Shown: positions 10,001-18,814, numbered from the stretch's first letter. The stretch is 64,000 nucleotides of DNA from Nanobdellota archaeon (GCA_018816245.1 JAHIVW010000003.1:1-64000); one strand, 5' to 3'. Translations and numbers: made by a program. Notes: generated by a model from the letters alone, not told the origin.

Positions 10001-11996
10001 TTCGCTGACCATCGATATAATAGAGCCCTTCCGTGACAACAGTCCGGTACCGTTCTTCCCCGGTGATGGAAAACATCTTCGCCAGATTGAGGAGCATCCT
10101 CCCACGTTCCCGTGTCTGGGTGCCCCGGTTGGTTACATATACATTGTGCATGACCATGGACTGGACATCAATCTCTGATTTGGCAAGCGCAAAGGCAACA
10201 TAATCTCCCATGAACATCCAGCGATAGTACTCCCGTCCGAGCGACATGTGCGCTCCGTCCCGAATTGTCCAGCTGTGCCAGAGTCCGTGGTAAACGGCTG
10301 ACTCATAATCATAAAACATATTTCCGGCAGCATCTGTCCGGTGCTCATCGCCGGTGTTCTTGTCAGTTCCAAAACCCAAGCAGTCCGGTGCGTCGTGGTT
10401 GCAGGTCGGCTTCAATATCCCACTATCATACCATTCAAACGTCGGGCCCCGATACGCTCCCGGACTTGCGTCATGGTGTTCATCCGGTTCTACATTGGCC
10501 ATGTGATTCACGATGCTCATGGTCCCATACAAATGGTATCGGATCCCGTCCAGGTATTCCTTCCGGCAGCGGTCATGGCAGGACATGAGGTAGTGCACGA
10601 TCTCGTCCGGTTCCTGGATGTATTCAGGCGCAACACCAGTTGATCCCATGTCCTTGCTGTTATAGGTATAGAGGCCGAATCGATGCCCATACAACGGATT
10701 GGCTACTATGTTTTTGAAACCAGCAAAAAAATTCTGGGCATCAGCAATCCAATCATAATTCGGATTAATTGCATCCGGATTCACTACATCTTCAAAGAAA
10801 TACCCGGTAATCTGGTTGAAGCGTGCAAGTGACTGTCCGCTGTAAATTTTGTTGTCTTCAAACGGATCAAGAAACGTTGGTGCTGCTGTTGTGCCAAGGT
10901 GGATAACGATCCGTGAACCGATCATTTGTCCGGCACCAATATAATTGCTCTGCTGGGGAATCACACTCAACGGCGGCCCATCAAAGTAGGGCGCGTTACT
11001 TAGGAGCTGTTGCCCGTTCACCTGCATTTCCACGACACGTTTGTAGTCGTCTGCAACGTCAACCGTGAGCGTAGGCTTCAGGTACGATCCATCGATCAGA
11101 TGGAGGTAGAGCGGCACGCCGTTCCCCCTGATATCGGCCCAGGCCCGGTCATAGAACACAAACCCGTTCTGGCCCTCGTCGTAGTCATAGCGGTCATAGT
11201 AGCCTCCATTGTCCGGGATCCAGGTGTCTTCGTCCAGGTTCCCAAAGTTCACAGTCATATGGTTGATGTTCACATACGGTTTGCCGCTGACAATCATAAT
11301 GAAGAAGCGGGCAGTGAAAAGATAGGGAAGACACGGCTGCCCCTCATAGGATTCACAATCACCCTGCGGCCGCTGCTTTCGGGTAAACTCGTACACCTTC
11401 GTGACCGGGCCGGCTTCATGGAGAATGGCGGTGTCGAAATCAACGTTTGTCCGGTACGCCCCCCCGAGGATGCTGATCGCGGCGGAACTGATCTGGCCGC
11501 TGTCGATAAGATGTTGCACATCAGGATGCATAACAAAGACAGGTGGTGCAGTGGTTGACGTCACGATGTTGTAGATCCTTTCTTCACCAGGAGCAAGGGA
11601 GACAAGCACTCGGGCAACCGCGGTTCGGACGTAGAAGTTACCACCCTGACCGGTTTTATAATATGACGTGGCGACAAGCTGCGTCGGTAGGAGCGTCCCG
11701 GACGGATCCCGGAGCCGGACTTTCCACAAATCAGCCTCGAGGTACTCCCCTTCCTGGAAGGAGATCGCAACTGTTGCAAGGTCATTATTTAATGCAAAAG
11801 AATTTTCGTTCCGGATAAAGACTTCGTCGAGTTGGAGCGGTGTGGAACCGGCGCTGAATTGACCGGTAATGGGGGTCGGAGGCGATTCGGGGGTAGTAAA
11901 GATGACAAGCAACAAAACGAGCAGCACCGCAAGAGAAAGTATCTTTGCTGTCGGAGAGATGTTCTCTCCTTTAAAGGCCTGAATAGTCCACCCCAC
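6999..11996 (-). CDS. Giant surface protein (1665 aa): N-terminal signal, large N-terminal region possibly carbohydrate-active, IPT/TIG and Fn3-like domains, MopE-like Cys/Asp repeats, C-terminal TM anchor
   Basis: Signal/TM at N-term; 'IPSNIALGSSGTFTLLGAQFQPGVQAVLGG' (TIG), 'PADTQVFYGLTTAYGSQ..GLQPNTLYHFKVRSADGDGN' (Fn3/PAP-N), repeats 'EICGDGIDQDCNGEDL','EICDGIDNDCDGEIDD'; C-term TM. Confidence 0.88.
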   Translation of the reverse strand: MGWTIQAFKGENISPTAKILSLAVLLVLLLVIFTTPESPPTPITGQFSAGSTPLQLDEVFIRNENSFALNNDLATVAISFQEGEYLEADLWKVRLRDPSGTLLPTQLVATSYYKTGQGGNFYVRTAVARVLVSLAPGEERIYNIVTSTTAPPVFVMHPDVQHLIDSGQISSAAISILGGAYRTNVDFDTAILHEAGPVTKVYEFTRKQRPQGDCESYEGQPCLPYLFTARFFIMIVSGKPYVNINHMTVNFGNLDEDTWIPDNGGYYDRYDYDEGQNGFVFYDRAWADIRGNGVPLYLHLIDGSYLKPTLTVDVADDYKRVVEMQVNGQQLLSNAPYFDGPPLSVIPQQSNYIGAGQMIGSRIVIHLGTTAAPTFLDPFEDNKIYSGQSLARFNQITGYFFEDVVNPDAINPNYDWIADAQNFFAGFKNIVANPLYGHRFGLYTYNSKDMGSTGVAPEYIQEPDEIVHYLMSCHDRCRKEYLDGIRYHLYGTMSIVNHMANVEPDEHHDASPGAYRGPTFEWYDSGILKPTCNHDAPDCLGFGTDKNTGDEHRTDAAGNMFYDYESAVYHGLWHSWTIRDGAHMSLGREYYRWMFMGDYVAFALAKSEIDVQSMVMHNVYVTNRGTQTRERGRMLLNLAKMFSITGEERYRTVVTEGLYYIDGQRNKMDIADVGTHPVTGDPYPVKYLNHEPYVADVDCQRIDAAGTRYCVVQHFQHNQVLHGLAVAYYDVITDPTKLQLIKTILTDGLFFSMEFVFKDYNEVKNGYVGGNNIVVQEGPGGITTPFGNPIGTAYPEDADKLVYYNSYDFDPSSQTYQGVCNALKIAIQTGLPNAPAQLVEFTRIFKGVYVYKTRVGSYSQWGVSLPYVTDSLICGLGYAMNIPNDLEPNTCTDNDNDGFSSCVETDDTNPAIRQNVPEICNDLIDNNANGLTDCYEPTCFDQSVCQNLAGGVCGNIQINDPNAYGVSEECDVNPFSGTTGINGCTDFTCITPFFHGLNFIAGADACTCAASTSFSISGVIPSNIALGSSGTFTLLGAQFQPGVQAVLGGIVLPTTYQNENTVTATYTTTTTTTLGIGAHSIYLQIPGGATTNSLTVTITGDANPPIISNVKATPTSGSKATITWTTNEPADTQVFYGLTTAYGSQSPYAPTLVTSHSVSLTGLQPNTLYHFKVRSADGDGNPTESSDRTFTTLSNPVINAFVPNNVPSGQAYTIAIQGSDFAAGSYVVYPNTQGQWFLVPFDLYAYVDQTLINLFVGASVPAGTYPFAVLNPDLMMSNSKSLVLLAPSCVDSDGDTYYAATADCSTGHDCDDTDATVHPGATEICGDGIDQDCNGEDLSCFCTEGQTEPCGTDIGLCSMGTQTCVNDAWTDCDAVGPTTEICGDGIDQDCNGEDLACPATCEDNDQDGYDEADPFTCPAGNDCNDNNNAINPGATDVCGNGIDENCDGTDAVCPPPTDNNTDTDDDTDNNNGGPSGGCQTGQTRVCGSSIGACQEGTQTCSAGSWGSCVGQIIPNTEICDGIDNDCDGEIDDLTCLCNLGDTKPCGSNVGACEAGISPCDEGGNWGACTGGVGPTATDTCDDGVDNDCDGEIDESCTEDHCSNGIMDADEEGVDCGESCGPCLLPETTIDKILVGSAVGVSVLIVVLVLVNQFHWRRPQEWASGY
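7130..8140 (-). repeat. Tandem MopE-like (putative metal-binding) Cys/Asp-rich repeats inside the giant surface protein
   Basis: At least five 'C.DGIDNDCDGE.D..C'-type units alternating with 'C..G.T.PCG...G.C..G.QTC..G.WG.C' units. Confidence 0.85.
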
Positions 11997-12077
11997 AATC
12001 CCTGTTCGGTTTGGTGACTAAAAAGGTGATAAGTCCTCTCTGGCTGAGCATATAAACCCCAAATTGTCATTGCAAGC

Positions 12078-13013
12078 ATGCGTTTCCTCTCACTCACAAG
12101 TCCGGCGATCCTGAGTCCCATGGCTGGGGTGACCGACGTGGCGTTCCGGGCGCTCGCCAAACGCTATGGCGCAGGATTGACGTATACAGAATTCGTCAGC
12201 AGTACGGCGATCGTGCAGCAGAACAAGAAGACCTTGACAATGCTCGTGACCGATCCAGCTGAAATACCGGTTGCTGTGCAACTCTTCGGGAAAAGCATTG
12301 CAGATGTTCTCCGGGCAGCCCAAAATGTTGAAGATCGGTTTGATATTATTGACGTCAACTGCGGCTGCCCGGTCCACAAAGTCATTAAAACCGGGGCAGG
12401 AAGCGCGCTGCTGAAGGATCCTGACAAGATCGCGACCTTTGTCAACAAGCTTGTGTCTGCGGTTGCCACACCAGTCACAGTCAAGATGCGCATCGGGATT
12501 GACAAAAATCACATCAATGCGGTCGCAGTTGCGAAAAAGATCGAAGACGCAGGAGCGTCCGCAGTCGCGGTCCATGGTCGGACACAACAACAGGGGTATG
12601 CAGGCGAAGCGAATTGGGATGTGATCAAACAGGTAAAGGAAGCGGTTTCCATTCCGGTAATCGGCAACGGTGATGTGTTCACGCCGGAAACCTTTAAGGA
12701 GCGGATGAAAACAGGCGTTGACGCGATCATGATCGCACGCGGTGCTGTGGGAAACCCGTTCATCTTCAAACAAATCACGGACTTCCTGAAGACCGGCTCC
12801 TATGAAAAAGAAGACAAACTCGCATTATTCTCAGAGTACCTTGTTCTTGCAAAGAAGTACAACATCCCCTTTGGCCAGATCAAGGGTCACGCCATGACGT
12901 TTACGAAAGCACTGCATGGCAGCAAAACCCTTCGGGCGAAGATCGCCCGGACCAAAACGATCCACGACCTTGCGTCGCACCTTTTTAATCAGGAAACCAA
13001 AAGAAAATCGTGA
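12078..13013 (+). CDS. dus: tRNA-dihydrouridine synthase
   Basis: 'LSPMAGVTDVAFRALAKRYGAGLTYTEFVSS', 'DVNCGCPVHKVIKTGAGSALL', 'AVHGRTQQQGYAGEANWDVI', 'GNGDVFTPE','MIARGAVGNPFIF'; TATA catataaacc upstream. Confidence 0.95.
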   Translation: MRFLSLTSPAILSPMAGVTDVAFRALAKRYGAGLTYTEFVSSTAIVQQNKKTLTMLVTDPAEIPVAVQLFGKSIADVLRAAQNVEDRFDIIDVNCGCPVHKVIKTGAGSALLKDPDKIATFVNKLVSAVATPVTVKMRIGIDKNHINAVAVAKKIEDAGASAVAVHGRTQQQGYAGEANWDVIKQVKEAVSIPVIGNGDVFTPETFKERMKTGVDAIMIARGAVGNPFIFKQITDFLKTGSYEKEDKLALFSEYLVLAKKYNIPFGQIKGHAMTFTKALHGSKTLRAKIARTKTIHDLASHLFNQETKRKS

Positions 13014-14284
13014 TCAAGCGAAAGACCGCGATTCCCGGTCCGAAGTCAGCGAAGGTCATCACCACCTTCCGGAAGGTGTGTGGCGTCTGGAACATTCCCT
13101 ATCCCTTTGTTCATGCTGGTAAAGGCAGCGGCGCATACTATGAAGACCTTGACGGGAACGTGTTTCTCGACTTTGCATCACAAATTACCTCAAACCCGCT
13201 CGGTTATAACCATCCTGAACTGACAGCGGTTGTTCGTTCTTACCAGGATTTCCCCATCAAGTACGCAGGACAGGATTTCCTTGTTCCTGAACACACAGAA
13301 TTGTTAACCTCCCTATTGTCAACAACACCACTCAACGCCGGATTCCTGATCAATTCCGGCGCCGAGGCTGTGGAAAACGCCATGAAGATCTGCACGCGCA
13401 GCAAGCCAGGCAGCACCTTCGGTATTGCGTTCAACAACGCATTCCACGGGCGAACCCTCGGTGCGCTGTCAGCAACACATTCGAAACCAGTGCAGAAGAA
13501 AGGCTACCTGAAGATCCCGATGGTTCATCTCCCGTTTGATGAAAGCGCGCTTGACCGGCTCAAGGAGCTTCTCAAGACACGGGATTCCGGAAAGGTTGGA
13601 TTCATTATCATCGAGTGCGTGCAGGGAGAAGGTGGATATCATGTTGCGCCAAAGAAACTTATTACTGGCTTACGGGCCATGACGAAAACCTACAACATTC
13701 CCTTCATCTGCGATGAGGTGCAGGCAGGGATGGGGCGCACGGGCGAGTGGTGGGCACACAATCATTTCAGGATCACGCCGGACGTCTTCTCCGCAGGAAA
13801 GGCGCTGCAAGTTGCAGCCACGGTTGCCAAGAAGGAACGCTTTCCCAAGGAAGCGGGCGCGATTTCGAGTACGTGGGGCGGCGGACACCGGTTGGATCTC
13901 GCCCTTGGTATCAAGACCATCGAGATCATCAAGAAGCAGAAGCTGCTTGCGCGAAATAAGAGAACAGGGGCCTATCTGCAAACCCGCCTCACAAAGATTT
14001 CTGGAACCCAGAACGTGCGGGGCCTTGGCCTGATGCTCGCGTTTGATTTGACAACACCAAAATTTCGGGATGACGTGATCATCGAGTGTGTCAAGAACGG
14101 ATTGCTGTTGTTGGCCTGCGGGGACCGCGGCATCCGCGTCATCCCGCCGTTCATCATCGAGAAGCATGACATCGACGAAGGACTCGGCGTCCTTGAGCAT
14201 GCGATCAGCACGTGCAGTCGAAAACAATTCAAGCATACAGGAAAGATCTGCCACTTCATGGATTGCGGGTCGCACACATCGTAA
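13010..14284 (+). CDS. Class III (PLP-dependent) aminotransferase, GABA/ornithine aminotransferase-like
   Basis: 'GAEAVENAMKICTRS', 'FHGRTLGALSATHSK', 'IIECVQGEGGYHVAP', 'FICDEVQAGMGRTGEWWA'. Confidence 0.93.
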   Translation: MIKRKTAIPGPKSAKVITTFRKVCGVWNIPYPFVHAGKGSGAYYEDLDGNVFLDFASQITSNPLGYNHPELTAVVRSYQDFPIKYAGQDFLVPEHTELLTSLLSTTPLNAGFLINSGAEAVENAMKICTRSKPGSTFGIAFNNAFHGRTLGALSATHSKPVQKKGYLKIPMVHLPFDESALDRLKELLKTRDSGKVGFIIIECVQGEGGYHVAPKKLITGLRAMTKTYNIPFICDEVQAGMGRTGEWWAHNHFRITPDVFSAGKALQVAATVAKKERFPKEAGAISSTWGGGHRLDLALGIKTIEIIKKQKLLARNKRTGAYLQTRLTKISGTQNVRGLGLMLAFDLTTPKFRDDVIIECVKNGLLLLACGDRGIRVIPPFIIEKHDIDEGLGVLEHAISTCSRKQFKHTGKICHFMDCGSHTS

Positions 14285-14290
14285 GAAGGA

Positions 14291-14595
14291 GGGCGTGCCC
14301 GGCATAGCCCGCGTTCTGTCTTCCCGTTGCCGAAGCAAACCGGGGAGCGCGCATTTGTCTGAGCGCCTTTTCGGCTTGCATCCCGCGTTGCAGGACCGTT
14401 TCAGACCACCAGTGCGTCAGGGCTCGACAGGACGCCTCCGGCAAAGGAGTTGTCCTGATGTCCTCGCTCAGCACTGCGGTTCCGGTTTCTGCTCCCTGCA
14501 CGACCATCTCTGATCCCGCCTCTCGACGGCACGTTCGTGGATGCGCGGAGCTTCCTCAGATCACAAGGATCCGGAGCGCGCTACCGGGCTCGCCC
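14291..14595 (-). ncRNA. rnpB: Archaeal RNase P RNA
   Basis: Minus strand: P1 pairing GGGCGaGCCCGG / CCGGGCaCGCCC closes a 305-nt RNA; CR-I UGAGGAAGCUCCGC, AGAGAUGG..GCAGGGAGCAGAAACCG, CR-V ACAGAACGCGGGCUAUG; TATA (TTATAAA) about 25 bp upstream of the 5' end. Confidence 0.93.
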
Positions 14596-14613
14596 AGTGA
14601 AGGTTCGGCCCGG

Positions 14614-14624
14614 GCTTTATAAGC
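14614..14624. promoter_or_regulatory. Near-palindromic TATA element usable in both directions (rnpB minus, small membrane protein plus)
   Basis: gggcTTTATAAgc reads TTTATAA on + and TTATAAA on -, about 20-25 bp from the rnpB 5' end (14595) and from ATG 14644. Confidence 0.6.
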
Positions 14625-14643
14625 ATGTCCCCAAAGGGTGGCT

Positions 14644-14820
14644 ATGAACAAGCGGCAGTACCAGGGCGCGCTCATTGGCCTGCTCGTCATCGTGCTCGTT
14701 TCGATTGCCATGCAGATCCTGTACTTTGGGTCTGAGGTGGCGTGGGTATTCTTTTTCGTGCTTATTGTTGCGTACGTTGCCAGCAGGGTCCTGCAGAAGA
14801 AGGCAAAATCACTTCGTTGA
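14644..14820 (+). CDS. Small two-TM membrane protein
   Basis: ORF MNKRQYQGALIGLLVIVLVSIAMQILYFGS..; TATA about 25 nt upstream (leaderless). Confidence 0.55.
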   Translation: MNKRQYQGALIGLLVIVLVSIAMQILYFGSEVAWVFFFVLIVAYVASRVLQKKAKSLR

Positions 14821-16098
14821 ATACTTGCTCTTCGGTGTATACTCGCTCTTCACCACGTAGGTGCTGGACGCGCCGAAGCTGTCCGCCACACCTTGGTTCT
14901 CCATCCGGTAGCGATTCTCTTCTTCTGCTGTGGTTTCATATGCAACGGTCTCTGTGGTCTGGAGACCCCTTCGTGGGGGTTCGACGTCGATTGGTGATGG
15001 TGTGCTGATGGCAGCTCGAAAATTCCAAAAGGAGTTTCCTTTGAGGGTGAGGGCATGCACCTTGCACTCGTTCGATGCAAAGATGATCGTTTTCTTGTAG
15101 AAAACAGCTTTCGTATTAATCGGTCCCCTGACAGCATGTTTCCACTGTAATTCCCCGGTCTTTGCATCGAGTGCATAGAAATTGAAGTCGTCTCCTCCGA
15201 AATAAAGGATTCCGTTCTCAATGATCGGTGTCGTAAAGAGAATATCATTTGTAGGGAATTTCCAAATAAGTTGGCCATTCGTGTTCACAGCATAGAGGAC
15301 ACCTTGGCGTGTCACGAAATAAATTGTGTCATTCCAAACAGCCGGTCGTGTTGTCTGAACCTGCACATCGGTAGGGAATTTCCACTTCAGTTTCCCATCA
15401 AGTCCAAGCGCATAAAGGTTGCCATCAAAACATGGGACGTAAATGATGTTGTTCTTGACAACTGGCGAACCGATGATCCCATTCCCAGAGAACCGCCAGA
15501 GAACCGCACCGGTTTTTGCATCGAGTGCGTAGAGATTCTTGTCAAACGAACCGATGAAAATGCGGCCTTGTTCATACCACGGATCCGAGCAGATTGCTCC
15601 TTCCGCCTTAGCGGACCACATCTTTGTTCCGTTTTGATCCACTGCAATGATCTCTCCATCTTGATTTCCAAAGACAATGAGATTATCAGCGATTGCTGGC
15701 ATGGAGTAAATTTTCGAGTTGGTCGAGAACTTCCACACCAGTTTTCCATCCAGTCCTACGGCATAGAGGTTCCCGTCATACGACCCGAAATACAAGACAT
15801 CCTCCCAAAGGCTCGGGGAACCGCAGATTGCATTCTTTGTCGGGAACCGCCAGCGCTCACGGCCTGTGGCCGCATCGAGTGCATAGAAATTCTTGTCGCA
15901 ACAACCAATATAGATCGCGTTGCCATGGAGTAACGGGTGTGAATAGAAAGATCCACCAATACCTACATTGAAGACCTGGCTACGGTCAGTCTGTGCAATA
16001 GCTGCAAGAATACCAACCCATTCCACATCACTGAATGATGAGGTATCGAAGCTTACGTTTCCCACATCCAACTGGGAATCGTTTATATAGGTTGCCAT
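14809..16098 (-). CDS. PQQ-like beta-propeller repeat protein without signal peptide
   Basis: About 9 repeats 'IIYVPCFDGNLYALGLDGKLKWKFPT', 'NFYALDAKTGELQWKH'. Confidence 0.88.
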   Translation of the reverse strand: MATYINDSQLDVGNVSFDTSSFSDVEWVGILAAIAQTDRSQVFNVGIGGSFYSHPLLHGNAIYIGCCDKNFYALDAATGRERWRFPTKNAICGSPSLWEDVLYFGSYDGNLYAVGLDGKLVWKFSTNSKIYSMPAIADNLIVFGNQDGEIIAVDQNGTKMWSAKAEGAICSDPWYEQGRIFIGSFDKNLYALDAKTGAVLWRFSGNGIIGSPVVKNNIIYVPCFDGNLYALGLDGKLKWKFPTDVQVQTTRPAVWNDTIYFVTRQGVLYAVNTNGQLIWKFPTNDILFTTPIIENGILYFGGDDFNFYALDAKTGELQWKHAVRGPINTKAVFYKKTIIFASNECKVHALTLKGNSFWNFRAAISTPSPIDVEPPRRGLQTTETVAYETTAEEENRYRMENQGVADSFGASSTYVVKSEYTPKSKYSTK

Positions 16099-16120
16099 AA
16101 TGCTGCTCTTACAAGCAAAC

Positions 16121-17296
16121 TTATATTATTGCTTCCTGCTCCTCGGGAAGAATCTTGAGTGTTCCAAGAATATCCTGTTTTTGCTGAATAACTCGCAGGT
16201 ACGGAAGCACATCCCGGAGTACCCGGCGCTTGGAACAATGGAGACGTGCCCCGATCTTTGCTGCTGCAGCATCGCGGAGTGCGCGCTGCATTCGTGTCCG
16301 CCCCAACTGCATTATCCGGTTCGGCGGCTGGTACGCAACGTAATGGTGGCTCTCACCCTTGAATGCAGAAATCCCTGCCAGCAAATCAGTCATGTACGCC
16401 TTGAAGCGGTAGTTCTGCTGGCGGATCACTAGGCTGCGAAGCTGATCAGCTTTTGCCAAGATCGTGTACGCATGTGCAAGCTGGGTTCCTGAAAATTCTG
16501 CAGGAACGTTGTGCGCCACCCACAAAAACACTTCATCTGCGTCCTTGTCACCATCGTAGATGAGTTTCCGCGCAGCAGACAGGTGCGACCGGAAGATTGC
16601 AGGCAGGACCGTGTAGATCTGCGCCTGGCGTTCGCGAAAGCCGAGCGCCTCAAGGTCATGGTCGGTCAACGTTGTCTTGCCGGCTGCTGCGAGCTGTAAG
16701 TCCGTAATGGCGGACCGGAGATCGCCGTTTGAAAAGCGTGCTAGATTTTTCAGTGTCGTTTCATCCGCAGTGATCCCCTCTTGTTTGCAGATCTCACGCA
16801 ATCGTTTCTGGATTGAGGGGGTTGGAACACGATTCACCTTCACGATTTTGCACGCCGCGCGGAGCGGTTGGAGTTTCTGCAGGTACGCGTCGTTTGCAAT
16901 GACAATAGCAGGATGTTGTGATTGTTTGATAAGTTTGGCAAGTGCACTCGCTGCGCCACGATCAGACCGACCGGATAAGCCGTCGACCTCGTCAATCAGC
17001 AGCACCTTTCCTTTGTCGAAGAGGGACTTCGTTGTTGAAGTTACGAAGAAAGTTTCAATCGCTGCGGTGTTTCGTTCATCGCTGGCGTTCATGTGAAGCA
17101 AGGTCAACCCAAGATCAGCAGCAACTGCTTCAACCACAGCGGTTTTCCCGATACCTGGCGGGCCGTGCAACCATAAGCCCTTTCCCTTCGCAGGCTGTGA
17201 TAAAAAAGAAGTCACCTGCTCAACGAGTTTTCCTTGGCCAACAATCGCTGCTCCTGATCGGGGCCGGTATGTGTCAATCCACAATGCAGTTACCAT
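16121..17296 (-). CDS. rfcL: Replication factor C large subunit (clamp loader)
   Basis: 'WIDTYRPRSGAAIVGQGKLVEQV', Walker A GPPGIGKTA, 'LIDEVDGLSGRSDRGAASALAKLI', RFC C-terminal region. Confidence 0.94.
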   Translation of the reverse strand: MVTALWIDTYRPRSGAAIVGQGKLVEQVTSFLSQPAKGKGLWLHGPPGIGKTAVVEAVAADLGLTLLHMNASDERNTAAIETFFVTSTTKSLFDKGKVLLIDEVDGLSGRSDRGAASALAKLIKQSQHPAIVIANDAYLQKLQPLRAACKIVKVNRVPTPSIQKRLREICKQEGITADETTLKNLARFSNGDLRSAITDLQLAAAGKTTLTDHDLEALGFRERQAQIYTVLPAIFRSHLSAARKLIYDGDKDADEVFLWVAHNVPAEFSGTQLAHAYTILAKADQLRSLVIRQQNYRFKAYMTDLLAGISAFKGESHHYVAYQPPNRIMQLGRTRMQRALRDAAAAKIGARLHCSKRRVLRDVLPYLRVIQQKQDILGTLKILPEEQEAII

Positions 17297-17967
17297 ACGA
17301 ATATCCGGAAGTGGAGTTCACTTTCGTCTTCCTCTAGTGCCCCACGCCGTTCAGTGACGTAGACGTTGCTGAGGGGTGGCGGTTCTGGACCAAACGCCGT
17401 GATCGTTCCGCTGAGATTGAACTCGACTTTGAAGTTGCGATTTATATTATGCTCGGTCCGGAAGGCACCCAAGCTCATGTTCGTCATGGTGTTGATCTGG
17501 GCAATCGAGAACATGGTCTTGGTTTCTGCGGCGCCGACATCGACCTGGGTCGTGTTCCCGAAGATTAGGACCTGAGCATTACAGTGTTGTGGGACGCTTT
17601 TGTCCGCAAACCGGAGCGTGTAGTGGGTCGTCCCGTAGTAGAGGTAGTCGTTCCACTGGACCGTGTCTCCGAAGAACTGGCACGGAACTGAGGTCCCGCC
17701 AACGAGGATTTTGGTACTGTTCCGGGCATTCTGGCTCGGGAAGAAGTAGGACAGCCGGAGGATCTTGATCTCTTCGAGCGTGGTGGTCGCGGCAACAGGA
17801 AGGTCGGTCACCTCAATCGAGATGTTCTCGATCACGGTGTTCGCGACCCCTTCCATGGCGGTTCGGAGGTCCTCGCTGGGCGGTTCGAATAAGCTGGCGT
17901 AGAAGACCAGTCCCCAGATGATGAAGACAAGGAAGGTAATGAAGGAGATGGGCCAGTCGATGTCCAT
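17290..17967 (-). CDS. Membrane-anchored secreted hypothetical protein (single N-terminal TM)
   Basis: Start MDIDWPISFITFLVFIIWGLVFYASLF; overlaps rfcL start by 7 nt. Confidence 0.6.
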   Translation of the reverse strand: MDIDWPISFITFLVFIIWGLVFYASLFEPPSEDLRTAMEGVANTVIENISIEVTDLPVAATTTLEEIKILRLSYFFPSQNARNSTKILVGGTSVPCQFFGDTVQWNDYLYYGTTHYTLRFADKSVPQHCNAQVLIFGNTTQVDVGAAETKTMFSIAQINTMTNMSLGAFRTEHNINRNFKVEFNLSGTITAFGPEPPPLSNVYVTERRGALEEDESELHFRIFVW

Positions 17968-18002
17968 GACGTTTACTAGGCCGGACGATACAAAAAGGGA
18001 GT

Positions 18003-18341
18003 ATGAAGCAGGTGATCGTGCTCCGGGCGGACCTGAAGCTGGGAAAGGGAAAACTGGTTGCTCAGGGTTCCCATGCGTCGCTGGAAGCGTACAAGAAAGC
18101 AAGCCCTTCGCAGCGGCAGGAATGGGAGCGCGACGGCTGCAAGAAGATCGTGGCCAAGGTGGAAAGCCTTGCTGACCTCAAGGCGCTGCACCGGCAGGCG
18201 CTCGCAGCAAAGTTGCCGGTTGCCCTGATTACGGACGCTGGGCACACGCAGGTGTCGCCGGGAACCGTGACCGCGCTGGGCATCGGGCCGGCAGCGGACG
18301 GGAAGCTGGATCCGTTTACCCGGAAATTGAAATTACTGTAA
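18003..18341 (+). CDS. pth2: Peptidyl-tRNA hydrolase, archaeal/eukaryotic type
   Basis: MKQVIVLRADLKLGKGKLVAQGSHASLEAYKKA ... VALITDAGHTQVSPGTVTALGIGP. Confidence 0.96.
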   Translation: MKQVIVLRADLKLGKGKLVAQGSHASLEAYKKASPSQRQEWERDGCKKIVAKVESLADLKALHRQALAAKLPVALITDAGHTQVSPGTVTALGIGPAADGKLDPFTRKLKLL

Positions 18342-18342
18342 T

Positions 18343-18357
18343 CATAACATTGTTATA
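18343..18357. repeat. Palindrome CATAAC-ATT-GTTATA
   Basis: 5-bp perfect arms ATAAC/GTTAT, 1 nt after pth2 stop and upstream of the pfdA TATA. Confidence 0.7.
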
Positions 18358-18394
18358 ACTCTTCTTATAAATCCCACGACCAATCACCTCCTCT

Positions 18395-18814
18395 ATGAAA
18401 AATGAAGACATCCAGCAAGCCATTGTCTTGTACCAAGTGCTCCAACAGCATGCACAGGGACTGGAACAGCAAATCACGGCGTACAGCCAGCGCCAGTTCG
18501 AAATGCAGTCCAGCAAGGAAGCGATCACTGATCTGGAAAAGGCCAAGGCCAACAACGAGATCCTCGTCACCTTGGGAAGCGGCTTCTACGTAACAGGATC
18601 AGTCAAAGACAAGACATCCTTACACACCACCATCGGTGCCGGGTATGTTACCAAGAAACCTGTGAAAGACGCGATTGCCTTGATCGAAACCCAGCTGAAA
18701 ACCGTGGACGAGTTTCTGGAAAAAGCGAACGCTGAATTCGAGCAGACAACCACCAAAATCCAGGAAATGACACCGGTCATCCAGATGGCGTTGCAGACAA
18801 TGCAGAAGGAATAA
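18395..18814 (+). CDS. pfdA: Prefoldin alpha subunit
   Basis: Coiled coil-beta hairpin-coiled coil: 'LVTLGSGFYVTGSVKDKTSLHTTIGAGYVTKKPVKDAIALIETQL'; TATA cttataaat 25 nt upstream. Confidence 0.92.
   Translation: MKNEDIQQAIVLYQVLQQHAQGLEQQITAYSQRQFEMQSSKEAITDLEKAKANNEILVTLGSGFYVTGSVKDKTSLHTTIGAGYVTKKPVKDAIALIETQLKTVDEFLEKANAEFEQTTTKIQEMTPVIQMALQTMQKE

Noticed and set aside
14256-14513. Short ORFs on both strands between the aminotransferase and the small membrane protein
   Set aside because: They lie over the RNase P RNA, whose conserved regions and P1 pairing explain the sequence better.
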